A stretch of DNA of 64,000 nucleotides from Bradyrhizobium sp. U87765 SZCCT0048 (GTDB lineage Bacteria; Pseudomonadota; Alphaproteobacteria; Rhizobiales; Xanthobacteraceae). Positions 33,525-43,224 of the stretch are shown here, in pieces. The translations under genes were made by a program, and so were the position numbers. The stretch covers positions 186,001 to 250,000 of the forward strand of contig NZ_JAFCMM010000006.1 in NCBI RefSeq assembly GCF_018131225.1, in the 5' to 3' direction. Position 1 is the first letter of the stretch. Each line of letters starts with the position of its first letter. A model generated the notes under the pieces. It saw nothing but the letters and a program-made list of their open reading frames with translations, did not search any database and was not told the DNA's origin.

Positions 33525-34997
33525 ATGTTCGATTTCGACGCGCTCGCGGGCGCCATGGTCCGGCAGACGGTGCTGTGCATCGGCGACCTGATGCTTGACG
33601 AGTTCGTCTATGGCGAGGTGTCGCGTATCTCGCCGGAAGCGCCGGCGCCGGTGATCGCGGTCCAGCGCAGCGAGACCAATGTCGGCGGCGCCGGCAACGT
33701 CGCGCGCAACATCGCGAGCCTCGGCGCGCGGTGCCTGTTCGTCGGCCTCGTCGGTGCCGATGCCGCGGGCGACGTGCTGCGTGCGGCGCTGGCGCGCGAG
33801 CCGCAGATCGAGCCGCTGCTGGTGACGGATTCGGCACGGCCGACGACGCGTAAGGTGCGCTACGTGTCGGAACATTTCTCGACCCACATGCTGCGCGCCG
33901 ACTGGGAGCGCGCCGCGCCCGCGACCGAAGCGATCGAGCAGCAGCTGATCGACACCGCGCTCGCGGCGCTGCCGCGCGCCGACATCGTACTGCTGTCGGA
34001 CTACGCCAAGGGCGTGCTGACGGCGCGGGTGATCCGTCATGTCATCGACGCCGCGCGCAAGCTCGGCAAGCGGGTGATCGTCGATCCCAAGAGCGCCAAC
34101 TTCGCGATCTACCGCGGCGCGACGCTGCTCACCCCGAACCGCAAGGAATTCGCCGAGGCGAGCCGCAGCCGCGCCGGCAGCGATGCCGAGATCGCCACCG
34201 CCGCGCGCGAACTGATGCTGCTCGCCGACTGCGAGGCGATGCTGGTGACCCAGAGCGAGCATGGCATGACGCTGGTGCCCGGCGAGGGCGCGCCGGTGCA
34301 TGTGCCGGCGCAGCCGGTCAAGGTGCGCGACGTCTCCGGCGCCGGCGACACCGTCGCCGCAGCGCTGGCGGTGGCGCTCGCCGCAGGCGCCGACTGGGAA
34401 GAGGCGCTGCGCTGCGCCGCCGCCGCCGCCGCTGTCGCAGTCAGCAAGCGCGGCACCGCGACGGTGGCGCTGTCGGAGCTGCGCGGCCGCATTCTGCCGC
34501 CGGCCTCGCTCGCCGCCGAGCAGAAGATCGCAGGGACCCCCGCCGATCTCGACGTCCGCCTCGCGGAGTGGCGCGAGGAGGGCTTGCGCATCGGCTTCAC
34601 CAACGGCTGCTTCGATATCCTGCATCCCGGCCATGTCCGGGTGCTGACCCAGGCGCGCGCCGCCTGCGATCGTCTGGTGCTCGGCCTCAACAGCGACGCT
34701 TCGGTGAAACGCCTCAAGGGCGAGGGGCGACCGGTGCAGAACGAACTGTCGCGCGCCGAGGTGCTGGCGGCGCTGGAGGCGGTCGATCTGGTCGTGATCT
34801 TCGAGGAGGATACCCCGCTCGACCTCATCAAGCAGGTGCGGCCCGCCGTGCTGGTCAAGGGCGGCGACTACACCCGCGAGCAGGTGGTCGGCCACGAGGT
34901 GGTCGAGGCCTATGGCGGCGAGGTGGTGCTCGTCGACATCCTGCAGGGCCACAGCACGACCTCGCTGGTGCAGCGCGCGCGCGAGGGGCGGACGTGA
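33525..34997 (+). CDS. hldE: Bifunctional heptose 7-phosphate kinase / heptose 1-phosphate adenylyltransferase
   Basis: A 490-residue two-domain enzyme. Residues 1 to about 330 are a PfkB-type kinase with GGAGNVARNIASLG and the C-terminal signature VRDVSGAGDTVAAAL; residues from about 355 form a nucleotidyltransferase with FTNGCFDILHPGHV and LNSDASVKRLKG. The two activities flank the GmhB phosphatase step. The length equals E. coli HldE. The 3' end overlaps the WaaL-like gene by four bases. Confidence 0.95.
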   Translation: MFDFDALAGAMVRQTVLCIGDLMLDEFVYGEVSRISPEAPAPVIAVQRSETNVGGAGNVARNIASLGARCLFVGLVGADAAGDVLRAALAREPQIEPLLVTDSARPTTRKVRYVSEHFSTHMLRADWERAAPATEAIEQQLIDTALAALPRADIVLLSDYAKGVLTARVIRHVIDAARKLGKRVIVDPKSANFAIYRGATLLTPNRKEFAEASRSRAGSDAEIATAARELMLLADCEAMLVTQSEHGMTLVPGEGAPVHVPAQPVKVRDVSGAGDTVAAALAVALAAGADWEEALRCAAAAAAVAVSKRGTATVALSELRGRILPPASLAAEQKIAGTPADLDVRLAEWREEGLRIGFTNGCFDILHPGHVRVLTQARAACDRLVLGLNSDASVKRLKGEGRPVQNELSRAEVLAALEAVDLVVIFEEDTPLDLIKQVRPAVLVKGGDYTREQVVGHEVVEAYGGEVVLVDILQGHSTTSLVQRAREGRT

Positions 34998-36310
34998 GCG
35001 AGGGCGTGATCGCGCGTGACGGCGCGGCCCCCGGCGGCGGGCGCCGCGGCCTGATGGCCGCGCTGCGCGACCCGGCGGTGCGCATGCGCAACACCGATAT
35101 CTTCGCGGCGCTGGCCGCCGCCTCGCTGCCGTGGTCGACGACCCCGCCGGCGGTGTTCATGGCGCTGTGGCTGGTGGCGCTGGCATTCACCGCGAACTGG
35201 CGCGAACTGCTGGCCTCGCTGCGCCGGCCGGCATGCTTCATGCCGCTGGTGTTCTTCGCGCTCGCGGTGGTCGGCACGCTATGGGCGCAGAGCCCGTGGC
35301 CGGAGCGGCTGCACGGCATCAACCCGGTGTCCAAGCTGCTGCTGATCCCGCTGCTGATCTACCACTTCGAGCGGTCGCAGCGCGGCCTGTGGGTGCTGGT
35401 GGCGTTCGTGGTGTCGTGCGCACTGCTGCTGGTGTGGTCCTATGTCGTGCTGGTGTTTCCCGCGCTGAAGCTCACCGTCACCGACGGCGTACCGGTGAAG
35501 AACTACATCGACCAGAGCCAGGAGTTCGCGCTGTGCATGTTCGCGCTGGCGGCGCCGGCGCTGACCCTCGTCCGCCGGCGGCAATGGGGCCTTGCGCTCG
35601 CCTGTGCGGTGCTGATGCTGGCGTTCTTCGTCAACATGATGTTCGTGGTGTCGGCGCGCACCGCGCTGGTCTACATGCCGGTGCTGCTGCTGCTGTTCGC
35701 GGTGCTGCATCTGCGCGCGCGGACCACGGTGCTGCTGTTCGCCGGTGCGGCGGTGGTCGCGGCTGCCGTGTGGTTCTCCTCGCCCTACCTGCGCGAGCGC
35801 GTCACCCATATCGGCGTCGAGTATGAAGGCTACCAGAACAACGAGATCACCTCGACGGCGCAGCGGCTCGGCTACTGGAAGCGGTCGCTGAAGTTCATCG
35901 CGCAGGCGCCGCTGGTCGGCAACGGCACCGGGGCGACCAAGCGGCTGTTCGAGCTCGATGCCGTCGGCAAGACCGGGCTCGCCGCCGACGTCATCGGCAA
36001 CCCGCACAACCAGACGCTCAATGTCGCGGTGCAGTGGGGCGTGCTCGGCTGCATCGTGCTCTACGCCATGTGGATCGCCCATCTGCTGCTGTTCCGCGGC
36101 AACTCGCTCGTCGCCTATGTCGGCCTGCTGGTGGTGGTGGAGAATATGGTGAGCTCGCTGCTCAACTCCCACCTGTTCGATTTCCATGAGGGCTGGATGT
36201 ATGTCATCGGCGTCGGGGTCGCCGGCGGCATGGCGCTGAAGGCGCGCCGCGAGGCGGCAGCCGGCGGAACGCCGCAGGCGGTCGCCGCGGCGGGGAGCGC
36301 GCGGCCATGA
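34994..36310 (+). CDS. O-antigen ligase family membrane protein (WaaL-like)
   Basis: A 438-residue polytopic membrane protein with about eleven to twelve spans and the Wzy_C/WaaL-type periplasmic loop carrying an NPHNQTLNVAVQWG motif. WaaL joins the finished O-chain to the lipid A-core. The GTG at 34994 overlaps the hldE stop; no upstream ATG in frame makes sense. The position between core heptose genes and O-antigen genes favours ligase over Wzy polymerase, as does the ABC-type exporter further on, which does not need Wzy. Sequence alone does not separate the two. Confidence 0.82.
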   Translation: MSEGVIARDGAAPGGGRRGLMAALRDPAVRMRNTDIFAALAAASLPWSTTPPAVFMALWLVALAFTANWRELLASLRRPACFMPLVFFALAVVGTLWAQSPWPERLHGINPVSKLLLIPLLIYHFERSQRGLWVLVAFVVSCALLLVWSYVVLVFPALKLTVTDGVPVKNYIDQSQEFALCMFALAAPALTLVRRRQWGLALACAVLMLAFFVNMMFVVSARTALVYMPVLLLLFAVLHLRARTTVLLFAGAAVVAAAVWFSSPYLRERVTHIGVEYEGYQNNEITSTAQRLGYWKRSLKFIAQAPLVGNGTGATKRLFELDAVGKTGLAADVIGNPHNQTLNVAVQWGVLGCIVLYAMWIAHLLLFRGNSLVAYVGLLVVVENMVSSLLNSHLFDFHEGWMYVIGVGVAGGMALKARREAAAGGTPQAVAAAGSARP

Positions 36311-38217
36311 TCCGCTTGTACCGCATGACCTGGCGCATGTGGCTGATCGCCCTGCACGACGTGCTGGCGACAGGCGCCGCCGTGCTCGTGGCATTCTATC
36401 TGCGCTTCGAAGGCTCGCGGCTGTTCGACCGCCTGCCGCTGCTGCTGTGGATGCTGCCGTACTTCCTGCTGTTCAGCTTCGTGGTCAGCTACCTGTTCCA
36501 GTTGACGGCGACCAAGTGGCGCTTCATCTCGCTGCCGGACCTGTTCAACATCCTGCGCGTTTCCACCGTGCTCGCGGTGGCGCTGCTGGTCGTCGACTAC
36601 ATCTTCCTGGCGCCGAACGTCTACGGCACGTTCTTCCTCGGCAAGACCACGATCATCCTCTACTGGTTCGTCCAGATCTTCTTCTTCAGCGGCGCGCGGC
36701 TTGCCTACCGCTATTTCCGCTACACCCGCACCCGCAGCCACGCCCGCGTGGTCGCCGCCGCGCCGGCGCTGCTGATCGGCCGCGCCGCCGACGCCGAGGT
36801 GCTGCTGCGCGCCATCGAGAACGGCGCGGTGAAGCGGCTGTGGCCGGTGGGCATGCTGTCGCCGTCGATGGCCGATCGCGGCCAGATCATCCGCGGCGTG
36901 CCGGTGCTCGGCGGGCTCGATGATCTCGGCGACGTCGCCGGCGACTTCGAGCGCCGCGGCAAGCCGTTCGACCGCGTGGTGATGCTGCCCTCGGCATTCG
37001 AGCCGGAGATGCAGCCGGAATCGGTGCTGATGCGGGCCCGCAAGCTCGGCCTCACCGTCAGCCGCCTGCCGTCGCTGGGCGAGAGCCGCGATACGCCGCA
37101 GCTCGCGCCGGTGGCGGTCGAGGACCTGCTGCTGCGGCCGAGCGTGCGGATCGACTATGCCCGTCTCGAGGCCCTGGTGAAGGGCAAGGCGGTGGTGGTG
37201 ACCGGCGGGGGCGGTTCGATCGGCTCGGAAATCTGCGAGCGGGTGGTGACCTTCGGCGCCGCGCGTCTCCTCGTGATCGAGAATGCCGAGCCGGCGCTGC
37301 ATGCGGTGACCGAGCAGCTCGCGCGTCGTGGCGCCGACGTGCAGATCGAGGGCCGTATCGCCGACATCCGCGACCGCGACCGTATCTTGCGGCTGCTGCA
37401 GGAATTCAGGCCGGACATCGTGTTCCATGCCGCCGCGCTCAAGCATGTGCCGATCCTTGAGCGCGACTGGGCGGAGGGCGTCAAGACCAACATCTTCGGC
37501 TCGGTCAATGTCGCCGATGCCGCGCTCGCCGCAGGCGCCGAGGCGATGGTGATGATCTCCACCGACAAGGCGATCGAGCCGGTGTCGATGCTGGGGCTGA
37601 CCAAGCGCTTCGCCGAAATGTACTGCCAGGCGCTCGACCGCAAGCTGCAGGGCAAGGGCAACGGCAAGCCGCCGATGCGGCTGATCTCGGTGCGGTTCGG
37701 CAACGTGCTGGCGTCGAACGGCTCGGTGGTGCCGAAGTTCAAGGCGCAGATCGAGGCCGGCGGCCCCGTCACCGTCACCCATCCGGACATGGTGCGCTAC
37801 TTCATGACCATCCGCGAGGCCTGCGACCTCGTGGTGACGGCGGCGACCCATGCGCTGCAGCCGCAGCGGCCGGACGTCTCGGTCTACGTGCTCAACATGG
37901 GCCAGCCGGTGAAGATCGTCGATCTCGCCGAGCGCATGATCCGCCTGTCGGGCCTGCAGGTCGGCTTCGACATCGAGATCGTGTTCACCGGCGTGCGCCC
38001 GGGCGAGCGGTTGCACGAGATCCTGTTCGCGCACCAGGAGCCGACCGCCGAGATCGGCATTCCCGGCATCGTCGCCGCCAAGCCGGCCGAACCGCCGCTG
38101 GAGACCCTGCGCGGCTGGCTGGCGGCGCTGGACAAGGCGGTGATCGCCGAGGATCGCAGCGTGATCGAGGGCGTGCTGCGCGATGCGGTGCCGGAGTTCG
38201 GAGCGGGACGGGCTTAG
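36307..38217 (+). CDS. Membrane-bound nucleotide-sugar 4,6-dehydratase (WbpM/CapD/PglF family)
   Basis: A 636-residue protein with four membrane spans in the first 150 residues, a CoA-binding-like Rossmann domain and a C-terminal dehydratase domain starting near residue 290 (VVVTGGGGSIGSEIC). The catalytic stretch STDKAIEPVSMLGLTKRFAE has Met in place of the usual Tyr of YxxxK, as in WbpM-type enzymes. Expected reaction: UDP-GlcNAc to UDP-4-keto-6-deoxy-GlcNAc, the precursor of QuiNAc, FucNAc or bacillosamine-type sugars. It overlaps the ligase gene by four bases, and its stop overlaps the stop of the convergent wecA-like gene. Confidence 0.9.
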   Translation: MIRLYRMTWRMWLIALHDVLATGAAVLVAFYLRFEGSRLFDRLPLLLWMLPYFLLFSFVVSYLFQLTATKWRFISLPDLFNILRVSTVLAVALLVVDYIFLAPNVYGTFFLGKTTIILYWFVQIFFFSGARLAYRYFRYTRTRSHARVVAAAPALLIGRAADAEVLLRAIENGAVKRLWPVGMLSPSMADRGQIIRGVPVLGGLDDLGDVAGDFERRGKPFDRVVMLPSAFEPEMQPESVLMRARKLGLTVSRLPSLGESRDTPQLAPVAVEDLLLRPSVRIDYARLEALVKGKAVVVTGGGGSIGSEICERVVTFGAARLLVIENAEPALHAVTEQLARRGADVQIEGRIADIRDRDRILRLLQEFRPDIVFHAAALKHVPILERDWAEGVKTNIFGSVNVADAALAAGAEAMVMISTDKAIEPVSMLGLTKRFAEMYCQALDRKLQGKGNGKPPMRLISVRFGNVLASNGSVVPKFKAQIEAGGPVTVTHPDMVRYFMTIREACDLVVTAATHALQPQRPDVSVYVLNMGQPVKIVDLAERMIRLSGLQVGFDIEIVFTGVRPGERLHEILFAHQEPTAEIGIPGIVAAKPAEPPLETLRGWLAALDKAVIAEDRSVIEGVLRDAVPEFGAGRA

Positions 38218-39242
38218 GTTTTGTTCCGTGGCCGCGCGAAGCGCGCCATCACGACGGCCACTGCGGCGGCGCCGAGGGACACCAGGGCGACGCCGGCGAG
38301 CGCGGAGGGCCATGCCAGCGACAGCGCAGCGAGCGCCGCCAGCACGAGGTTCAGCACGAACACCTGGCCGACGACCTCGATGACCGCAAAGCCGTTGTCG
38401 GTGGCGCGCTGGTAGAAGTGACTGCGGTGGGCCTCCCACACCTTCTCGCCGCGGCGCAGCCGCAGGCCGAGGGTGAGGGTGGCGTCGACGAGGTAATACA
38501 GCGGCAGCAGCAGCGCGGCGGCGAGGTGGCCGTTGCCGGCCAGCAGCACGAGGCCCCAGCCGGTGAGCAGGCCGAGCGGCAGGCTGCCGACGTCGCCCAG
38601 GAACAGCCGGGCGACCGGCCGGTTGAACGGCGCGAAGCCGATCAGCGCGCCGGCGAGGGCCAGCATGACCGGCAGGCTCTCCCCCGGCGCTGCGCCGACG
38701 GCGGCGAATGCCGCCAGCGCCGCGGTGACCGGAACGAGTTCGGCCACCGTCATCCAGTCCAGCCCGTCCATGAAATTGGTGAGGTTGACGAACCACAGCA
38801 GTCCGAGCGCCAGCACCGCGCGCTCCAGCCACAGCGGGCAGGGCGGCAGGATCCGCGCATCGCCCGGCAGGACGGCGATCACCGCCGCCACCGCCGCCGC
38901 CTGGAGCACCAGGCGGGGCAGCACCGGGATCGGCCGGAGGTCGTCCACGGTGCCGACCACGGCCAGCACGACGGCGGCCGCGAGCACCACGGCCCCGGGG
39001 GCCGCCAGCGCGCCGTGCAGGCCGCCGAGGCCCGCCAGGGCGACCGCGGCGATGGTGGCGGCGATGACGGCAATGCCGCCTCCCTGCGGGGTCGGGACCT
39101 TGTGGGACGACCGGGCATTGGGCCGGGCGAGGGCGTAGCGGACCAGCAGCGGCCGCAGCAGCACCGCCAGTGCCGCGCACAGCAGGGCGGCGGCCGGGGC
39201 GATGGCGAGGAGCAGGGCGGGGGGCGGCGAGGCGATCGTCAC
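38214..39242 (-). CDS. Undecaprenyl-phosphate sugar-1-phosphate transferase (WecA/WbpL/MraY family)
   Basis: A 342-residue membrane enzyme with about ten spans that starts the O-chain by moving a sugar phosphate to the lipid carrier. SSHKVPTPQGGGIAVI, the acidic VGTVDDLRPIP, VNLTNFMDGLDWM and RLFLGDVGSLPLG match WbpL/WecA; EAHRSHFYQRATDNG is the GT4-like sugar-specificity loop seen in WbpL. The donor is therefore probably a UDP-N-acetyl-6-deoxyhexosamine such as UDP-FucNAc or QuiNAc, which suits the WbpM-type neighbour. It is convergent with that gene. Confidence 0.88.
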   Translation of the reverse strand: MTIASPPPALLLAIAPAAALLCAALAVLLRPLLVRYALARPNARSSHKVPTPQGGGIAVIAATIAAVALAGLGGLHGALAAPGAVVLAAAVVLAVVGTVDDLRPIPVLPRLVLQAAAVAAVIAVLPGDARILPPCPLWLERAVLALGLLWFVNLTNFMDGLDWMTVAELVPVTAALAAFAAVGAAPGESLPVMLALAGALIGFAPFNRPVARLFLGDVGSLPLGLLTGWGLVLLAGNGHLAAALLLPLYYLVDATLTLGLRLRRGEKVWEAHRSHFYQRATDNGFAVIEVVGQVFVLNLVLAALAALSLAWPSALAGVALVSLGAAAVAVVMARFARPRNKT

Positions 39243-39516
39243 GGGGCGGCCGGGTGCGGTTCGGAGGTTTGTGCCGGGCCGGTGTTTCCGCTAGGAGTGC
39301 GGCCCGGAGGCGGGGTCTGCCGGGTATGCAACGCCCGCCCGGGAAAGCCAAGCATCGGTAGGGCCGGTGGAGTCCCTCTGGAAGGGTCCGCGTCCAGGGG
39401 GCCTTTTTCCCCGGGGCCTGGCGATGGTCTCCACGTCTTGCGCTGCGGGCGGCAGGCTGCCCCACGGGCGGGCCCAGGCGGCCGGGACGTTTCGGGCAAG
39501 TCAGAGTCGGGTGGTG

Positions 39517-40818
39517 ATGGGGAAGATCGTCTCGAACGGCTTGCGAATCTATCGCAAGTATCTCGCTCAGTATTTCGTCTTCCGGCTGGGCCGCGAGATC
39601 GCGCTGGCGGGCTACCGCGCGCTCTTCCGCCTCGGCTGTCGCCTGCGCCGCGGCGATACGATCGCCACCTACAGGCTGGTCGCGTTTTCCGAATTTCAGC
39701 GCCGGTCGCATCCGAAGACGGTGCCGGTGGCGCCGGCCGAGCATCTCGTCCTGCCGCCGCCGCAGTTCATCGGCGCGCCGCAAGGGGCTCATGTGCTTAG
39801 CGGATCGATCGCGATCGATGTGCCGGAGGCGCGCATCATCGAGATCGCCGATGCGATGGTGGTCGGCGGCACGAGTTTTGTCCTTGCGCAGGGCTGCGCC
39901 ATTCATCCGGACCTGCTCGCGCCGAAGACCGAGGAATCCCCGGCCGAAATCCGGGGCTTCATCAAGCTCGATTCGGCACGCGAGCGCATGACGTCCTATT
40001 TCGGTGCGGCTGCGCGGACGCTGCCGCGCGCGATCAACCTCCTGGGGCAGAGCGCGGGCAACTACGCGCACTGGATGACCGAGATCGCACCGCGGCTGGC
40101 GATTCTCGATGCGTCGCCGGACTACGATGATTGGCCGTTGCTTGTCGATGGCTGGATTCACCGCAACATGCGGGACGCTGTCGCAATTCTGTCACGGAAG
40201 GCGCGACCGATGATTCTGGTGGAGCGCTGGCAGCCGGTGAACGTCGGCGTGCTCGCGGACGTTTCGGCCACGGGCTACGAGCCGTACATCCCGCACAAGC
40301 TCAGCAACAAGCCGCATCCGGCCTACAAGAACTGCTTCTCGCGCTTCGCGCTGGATTCGCTGCGGACGGTCGCGCGGGGCGCGGATCTTTCGCCGGAAGG
40401 CGCCGGACCGGAGAAGATCTATCTGCACCGGGGCGCCGGCAGCACCAACGCCCGCGGCTTGAGCAACGTTGCCGAGATCGAGCGGATCATGGTCGAGAAC
40501 GGCTTTCATCTCGTCGATCCCGGCCGGCTTGGTTTTGCCGAGCAGGTTCGTTTGTGCAGAAATGCACGGGTCATCGCTGCGCCGGTCGGGGCCAGTCTCG
40601 CCAACATGATCTTTGCGCCTTCGGGAGCGCTTATTGTTGCTCTCAAGCCATATTATGAACAGAGCAATGATTATTACTACGCGGTGCTGTCTGGGGTACT
40701 TGGACACCATCTGTTGTTCGTGTTAGGCCAACCATCATCCCAACGGGCGCACCCAATTCACAATGCCTATCACATCGACCCCGGAACCTTGAGCGAGGCG
40801 CTGAAAGCGCGCCCTTGA
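39517..40818 (+). CDS. Glycosyltransferase family 61 protein (copy A)
   Basis: A 433-residue protein of the GT61 (DUF563) group. LLGQSAGNYAHWMTEIAPRLAILD, PLLVDGWIHRN, IYLHRGAGSTNARGL and ARVIAAPVGASLANMIFAP are the core blocks. The N-terminal 35 residues (IYRKYLAQYFVFRL and onward) match a segment that occurs twice in the second GT61 at 46391-47863. Start at ATG 39517, with GTG codons at 39511 and 39514 as options. Role: probably adds a sugar to the O-chain; linkage unknown. It opens module A, which continues with ATP-grasp, Gfo/Idh, FkbM, FdtA and FdtB-like genes. Confidence 0.82.
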   Translation: MGKIVSNGLRIYRKYLAQYFVFRLGREIALAGYRALFRLGCRLRRGDTIATYRLVAFSEFQRRSHPKTVPVAPAEHLVLPPPQFIGAPQGAHVLSGSIAIDVPEARIIEIADAMVVGGTSFVLAQGCAIHPDLLAPKTEESPAEIRGFIKLDSARERMTSYFGAAARTLPRAINLLGQSAGNYAHWMTEIAPRLAILDASPDYDDWPLLVDGWIHRNMRDAVAILSRKARPMILVERWQPVNVGVLADVSATGYEPYIPHKLSNKPHPAYKNCFSRFALDSLRTVARGADLSPEGAGPEKIYLHRGAGSTNARGLSNVAEIERIMVENGFHLVDPGRLGFAEQVRLCRNARVIAAPVGASLANMIFAPSGALIVALKPYYEQSNDYYYAVLSGVLGHHLLFVLGQPSSQRAHPIHNAYHIDPGTLSEALKARP

Positions 40819-40891
40819 GCTCGAGACCCTGCTGGCCGGGTGCCGGGCACTCCCCGTGGTTCCAAATGAAGTCCTTGGAAACGAACGTTAA

Positions 40892-42067
40892 ATGAGCAAG
40901 ATCGCGTTACTCGTCGGCAGCAGCTTCAGTGCAGCGCCCCTGTTCTTTGCGTTGAAGCGCCGCGGCCTGGAGGTCTGGGTGTGCGGCAACGCCAAGGACG
41001 ATCCCTGCCATCAGTACGCCGATCGTTCGTTCTACTTTGACTATTCCGTGACAGCGGAACTCGCCAATTTTCTGAAAAACGCGACGATCGATTACCTCGT
41101 TCCGAGCTGCAACGACTATTCCTATATGTCCTGCGCGGCGCTCGCGGGGCAGTACGGTTTCCCCGGTTTCGACCAGCTCGACGTCGCCGAGATTCTTCAC
41201 ACCAAGGTCAGCTTCCGCAAGTTCACCGAGGCGCACGGCATTCCGGCGCCGCGCGCACGCCAGGTGCGCTCGGTCGACGAGGTCGGCGCGTTCGATCTGG
41301 CGCAGCCGCTGCTGTTCAAGCCGGACGACAGCTTCAGCGGCCGCGGCATGACCAAGACCTCGGCCGATGCGGATCTGTCGTCCGTGATCGCGCAGGCGCT
41401 GAAGGTGTCGCGTTCCGGCCAGGTGCTGGTCGAGGAGTTCGTGGAGGGTAATCTCCACAGCCATACTGCGTTCATCGAGGACGGCGACATCGCCTTCGAT
41501 ACGTTCGTCGACGAGTTCTGCACGGTCTATCCGTTTCAGGTCGACTGCTCGAACCATCCGACGCGGCTGTCGGACGCCATCAAGGAGGCGGTGCGGGTCG
41601 CGATCCGGCGTCTCGTGACCGCACTGAAGCTCAACGACGGGCTGCTGCATACCCAGTTCATCAGCAACGGCAGCGATGTCTGGCTGATCGAGTGCATGCG
41701 CCGTTGCCCGGGCGATCTCTACGGCGGCCTCGTCGAGCGCTCGATGGGCGTCGCCTACCACGACCTCGTCGTCGCCAAGTATCTCGGCGAGCGCTACGCA
41801 GTGCCGCCGCGCAACGACGTCCTCAAGCCCTACAGCCGCCACACCATCTCGGTGACGGAGCAGGTCGTCGCTCACTCCTTCAGCCAGAACGTGCCGGCGA
41901 AAAACGTCGAGGTCGTTCAGCTCATGATCAGCGGCGAGGTGCTCAAGCCCGCGCCTTACGGCAAGCTCGCCATTCTGTTCGCCGAGCATCACTCCCGCGA
42001 GGAGATGCTGCAGGTCGCGCCGCAATGGGCGAGCCACATTACCATTCAGTCGCTGGAGCGCGCGTGA
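40892..42067 (+). CDS. ATP-grasp enzyme, O-antigen locus (copy A)
   Basis: A 391-residue ATP-grasp protein. Residues 1-100 form the pre-ATP-grasp Rossmann part (ALLVGSSFSAAPLFFALKRRG at the start), then LFKPDDSFSGRGMTKT is the nucleotide-binding loop, VLVEEFVEGNLHSHTAF the second lobe and VWLIECMRRCPGDLY the metal-site strand. The usual ExNxR pattern reads E-C-M-R-R here. Such enzymes couple ATP to amide or ester formation through an acyl phosphate. It is a clear paralogue of the product of 51630-52772. Its stop and the next start overlap by one base. I infer acylation of an amino sugar; the acyl donor is unknown. Confidence 0.8.
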   Translation: MSKIALLVGSSFSAAPLFFALKRRGLEVWVCGNAKDDPCHQYADRSFYFDYSVTAELANFLKNATIDYLVPSCNDYSYMSCAALAGQYGFPGFDQLDVAEILHTKVSFRKFTEAHGIPAPRARQVRSVDEVGAFDLAQPLLFKPDDSFSGRGMTKTSADADLSSVIAQALKVSRSGQVLVEEFVEGNLHSHTAFIEDGDIAFDTFVDEFCTVYPFQVDCSNHPTRLSDAIKEAVRVAIRRLVTALKLNDGLLHTQFISNGSDVWLIECMRRCPGDLYGGLVERSMGVAYHDLVVAKYLGERYAVPPRNDVLKPYSRHTISVTEQVVAHSFSQNVPAKNVEVVQLMISGEVLKPAPYGKLAILFAEHHSREEMLQVAPQWASHITIQSLERA

Positions 42068-43224
42068 TGCAGCAGCGCAACGGCGGGCGGCGCAAGCTGC
42101 AGGTGGCGTTTCTCGGCGGCAGCACCGATTCCGCCATCGGCCAGGTGCATCGCATCGCGATCGAGATGGATCAGCGTTACGAGCTGGTCGCCGGCTGCTT
42201 CAGCCGCAAGAGCGAGCCGAACCTGCGGACCGCGGATGCCTATGGTGTCGCGCACGATCGCGTCTATGGCTCGCTCGACGACATGCTCGCCGCCGAGCGC
42301 GCGCGCCTCGATGCCATCCTGGTTCTGACGCCGACCGATCAGCATCGCGACCAGGTGCTGGCGTGCATCGCCAGCGGCGTGCCGGTGATCTGCGAGAAGG
42401 CGCTGGCGGCGTCGAGCGCCGATGCGCGGCAAATCAAGGCTGCCCTCGACAAGAACAGCGGCTTTCTCGCGGTGACCTACAACTACACCGGCTACCCGAT
42501 GCTGCGGGAGCTGCGCCATCTGATCGAGCAGGGGCGCTTCGGCGCCATCAGCCAGATCCATGTCGAGATGCCCCAGGAGGGCTTTGCCCGGCTCGACGCC
42601 AGGGGCAATCGCCCCTCGCCGCAGGACTGGCGGCTGCGTGACGGCCGCAGCATTCCCACGGTGTCGCTCGACCTCGGCACGCATGTCCACAGCCTGACCA
42701 AGTTCCTGACCGGCGAGAGCCCGCGCGAACTCGTCGCCATCCAGGACAGCTTCGGTCATTTCGACCAGGTCGCGGACAACGTGTTGTGCATCGCCCGCTA
42801 CAGCGGCGAACTGACCTCCAATGTGTGGTACGGCAAGAGCGCGCTGGGCTTTCGCAACGGCCTGCGGCTGCGGCTGTTCGGCCGCAACGGCGCCGCCGAG
42901 TGGCATCAGGAACATCCGGAGTACCTGCATCTCGCCGATGTCGCCGGCCACAAGTCGACCCTCGATCGCGGCAGCGGCGAGGCGACGGTCGCCAACCAGG
43001 CCCGCTACACCCGTTTCAAGGTCGGTCATCCCGCCGGCTTCATCGAGGCGTTCGCCAACTACTACACCGATGTCGCCGATGCGCTCGAAGCCTATCACCG
43101 CGACAACGGCGCGCCGTTTCCGCCCTACGTGTTCGGCATCGATGCCGCGCTGGAGGGACTGAACATGCTGGAAGCCATCACGTCGTCCTCCACCAAGAAG
43201 AGCTGGGTAAGCGTTTCAACATGA
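42067..43224 (+). CDS. Gfo/Idh/MocA family oxidoreductase
   Basis: A 385-residue NAD(P)-dependent oxidoreductase. The Rossmann start is VAFLGGSTDSAIGQVH, the catalytic lysine sits in VICEKALAASS (the EKP-type motif with Ala for Pro), and LDLGTHVHSLTKF is the second conserved block with the active-site histidine. Members oxidise or reduce sugars and inositols, often as nucleotide sugars. Coupled to the ATP-grasp gene before it and, by an ATGA overlap, to the FkbM gene after it. Confidence 0.88.
   Translation: MQQRNGGRRKLQVAFLGGSTDSAIGQVHRIAIEMDQRYELVAGCFSRKSEPNLRTADAYGVAHDRVYGSLDDMLAAERARLDAILVLTPTDQHRDQVLACIASGVPVICEKALAASSADARQIKAALDKNSGFLAVTYNYTGYPMLRELRHLIEQGRFGAISQIHVEMPQEGFARLDARGNRPSPQDWRLRDGRSIPTVSLDLGTHVHSLTKFLTGESPRELVAIQDSFGHFDQVADNVLCIARYSGELTSNVWYGKSALGFRNGLRLRLFGRNGAAEWHQEHPEYLHLADVAGHKSTLDRGSGEATVANQARYTRFKVGHPAGFIEAFANYYTDVADALEAYHRDNGAPFPPYVFGIDAALEGLNMLEAITSSSTKKSWVSVST

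Noticed and set aside
32251..33837. In-frame upstream continuation of waaF on the minus strand
   Set aside because: The waaF frame stays open to 33837 but this part is antisense to hldD and has no heptosyltransferase similarity; the family N-terminus starts at 32250.
36115..40161. Very long open frame on the minus strand (over 1300 codons)
   Set aside because: It runs antisense through the WbpM-type dehydratase gene and codes for His/Arg/Gln-rich sequence without domains; it is a shadow caused by high GC3. The true minus-strand gene inside the interval is 38214-39242, in another frame.
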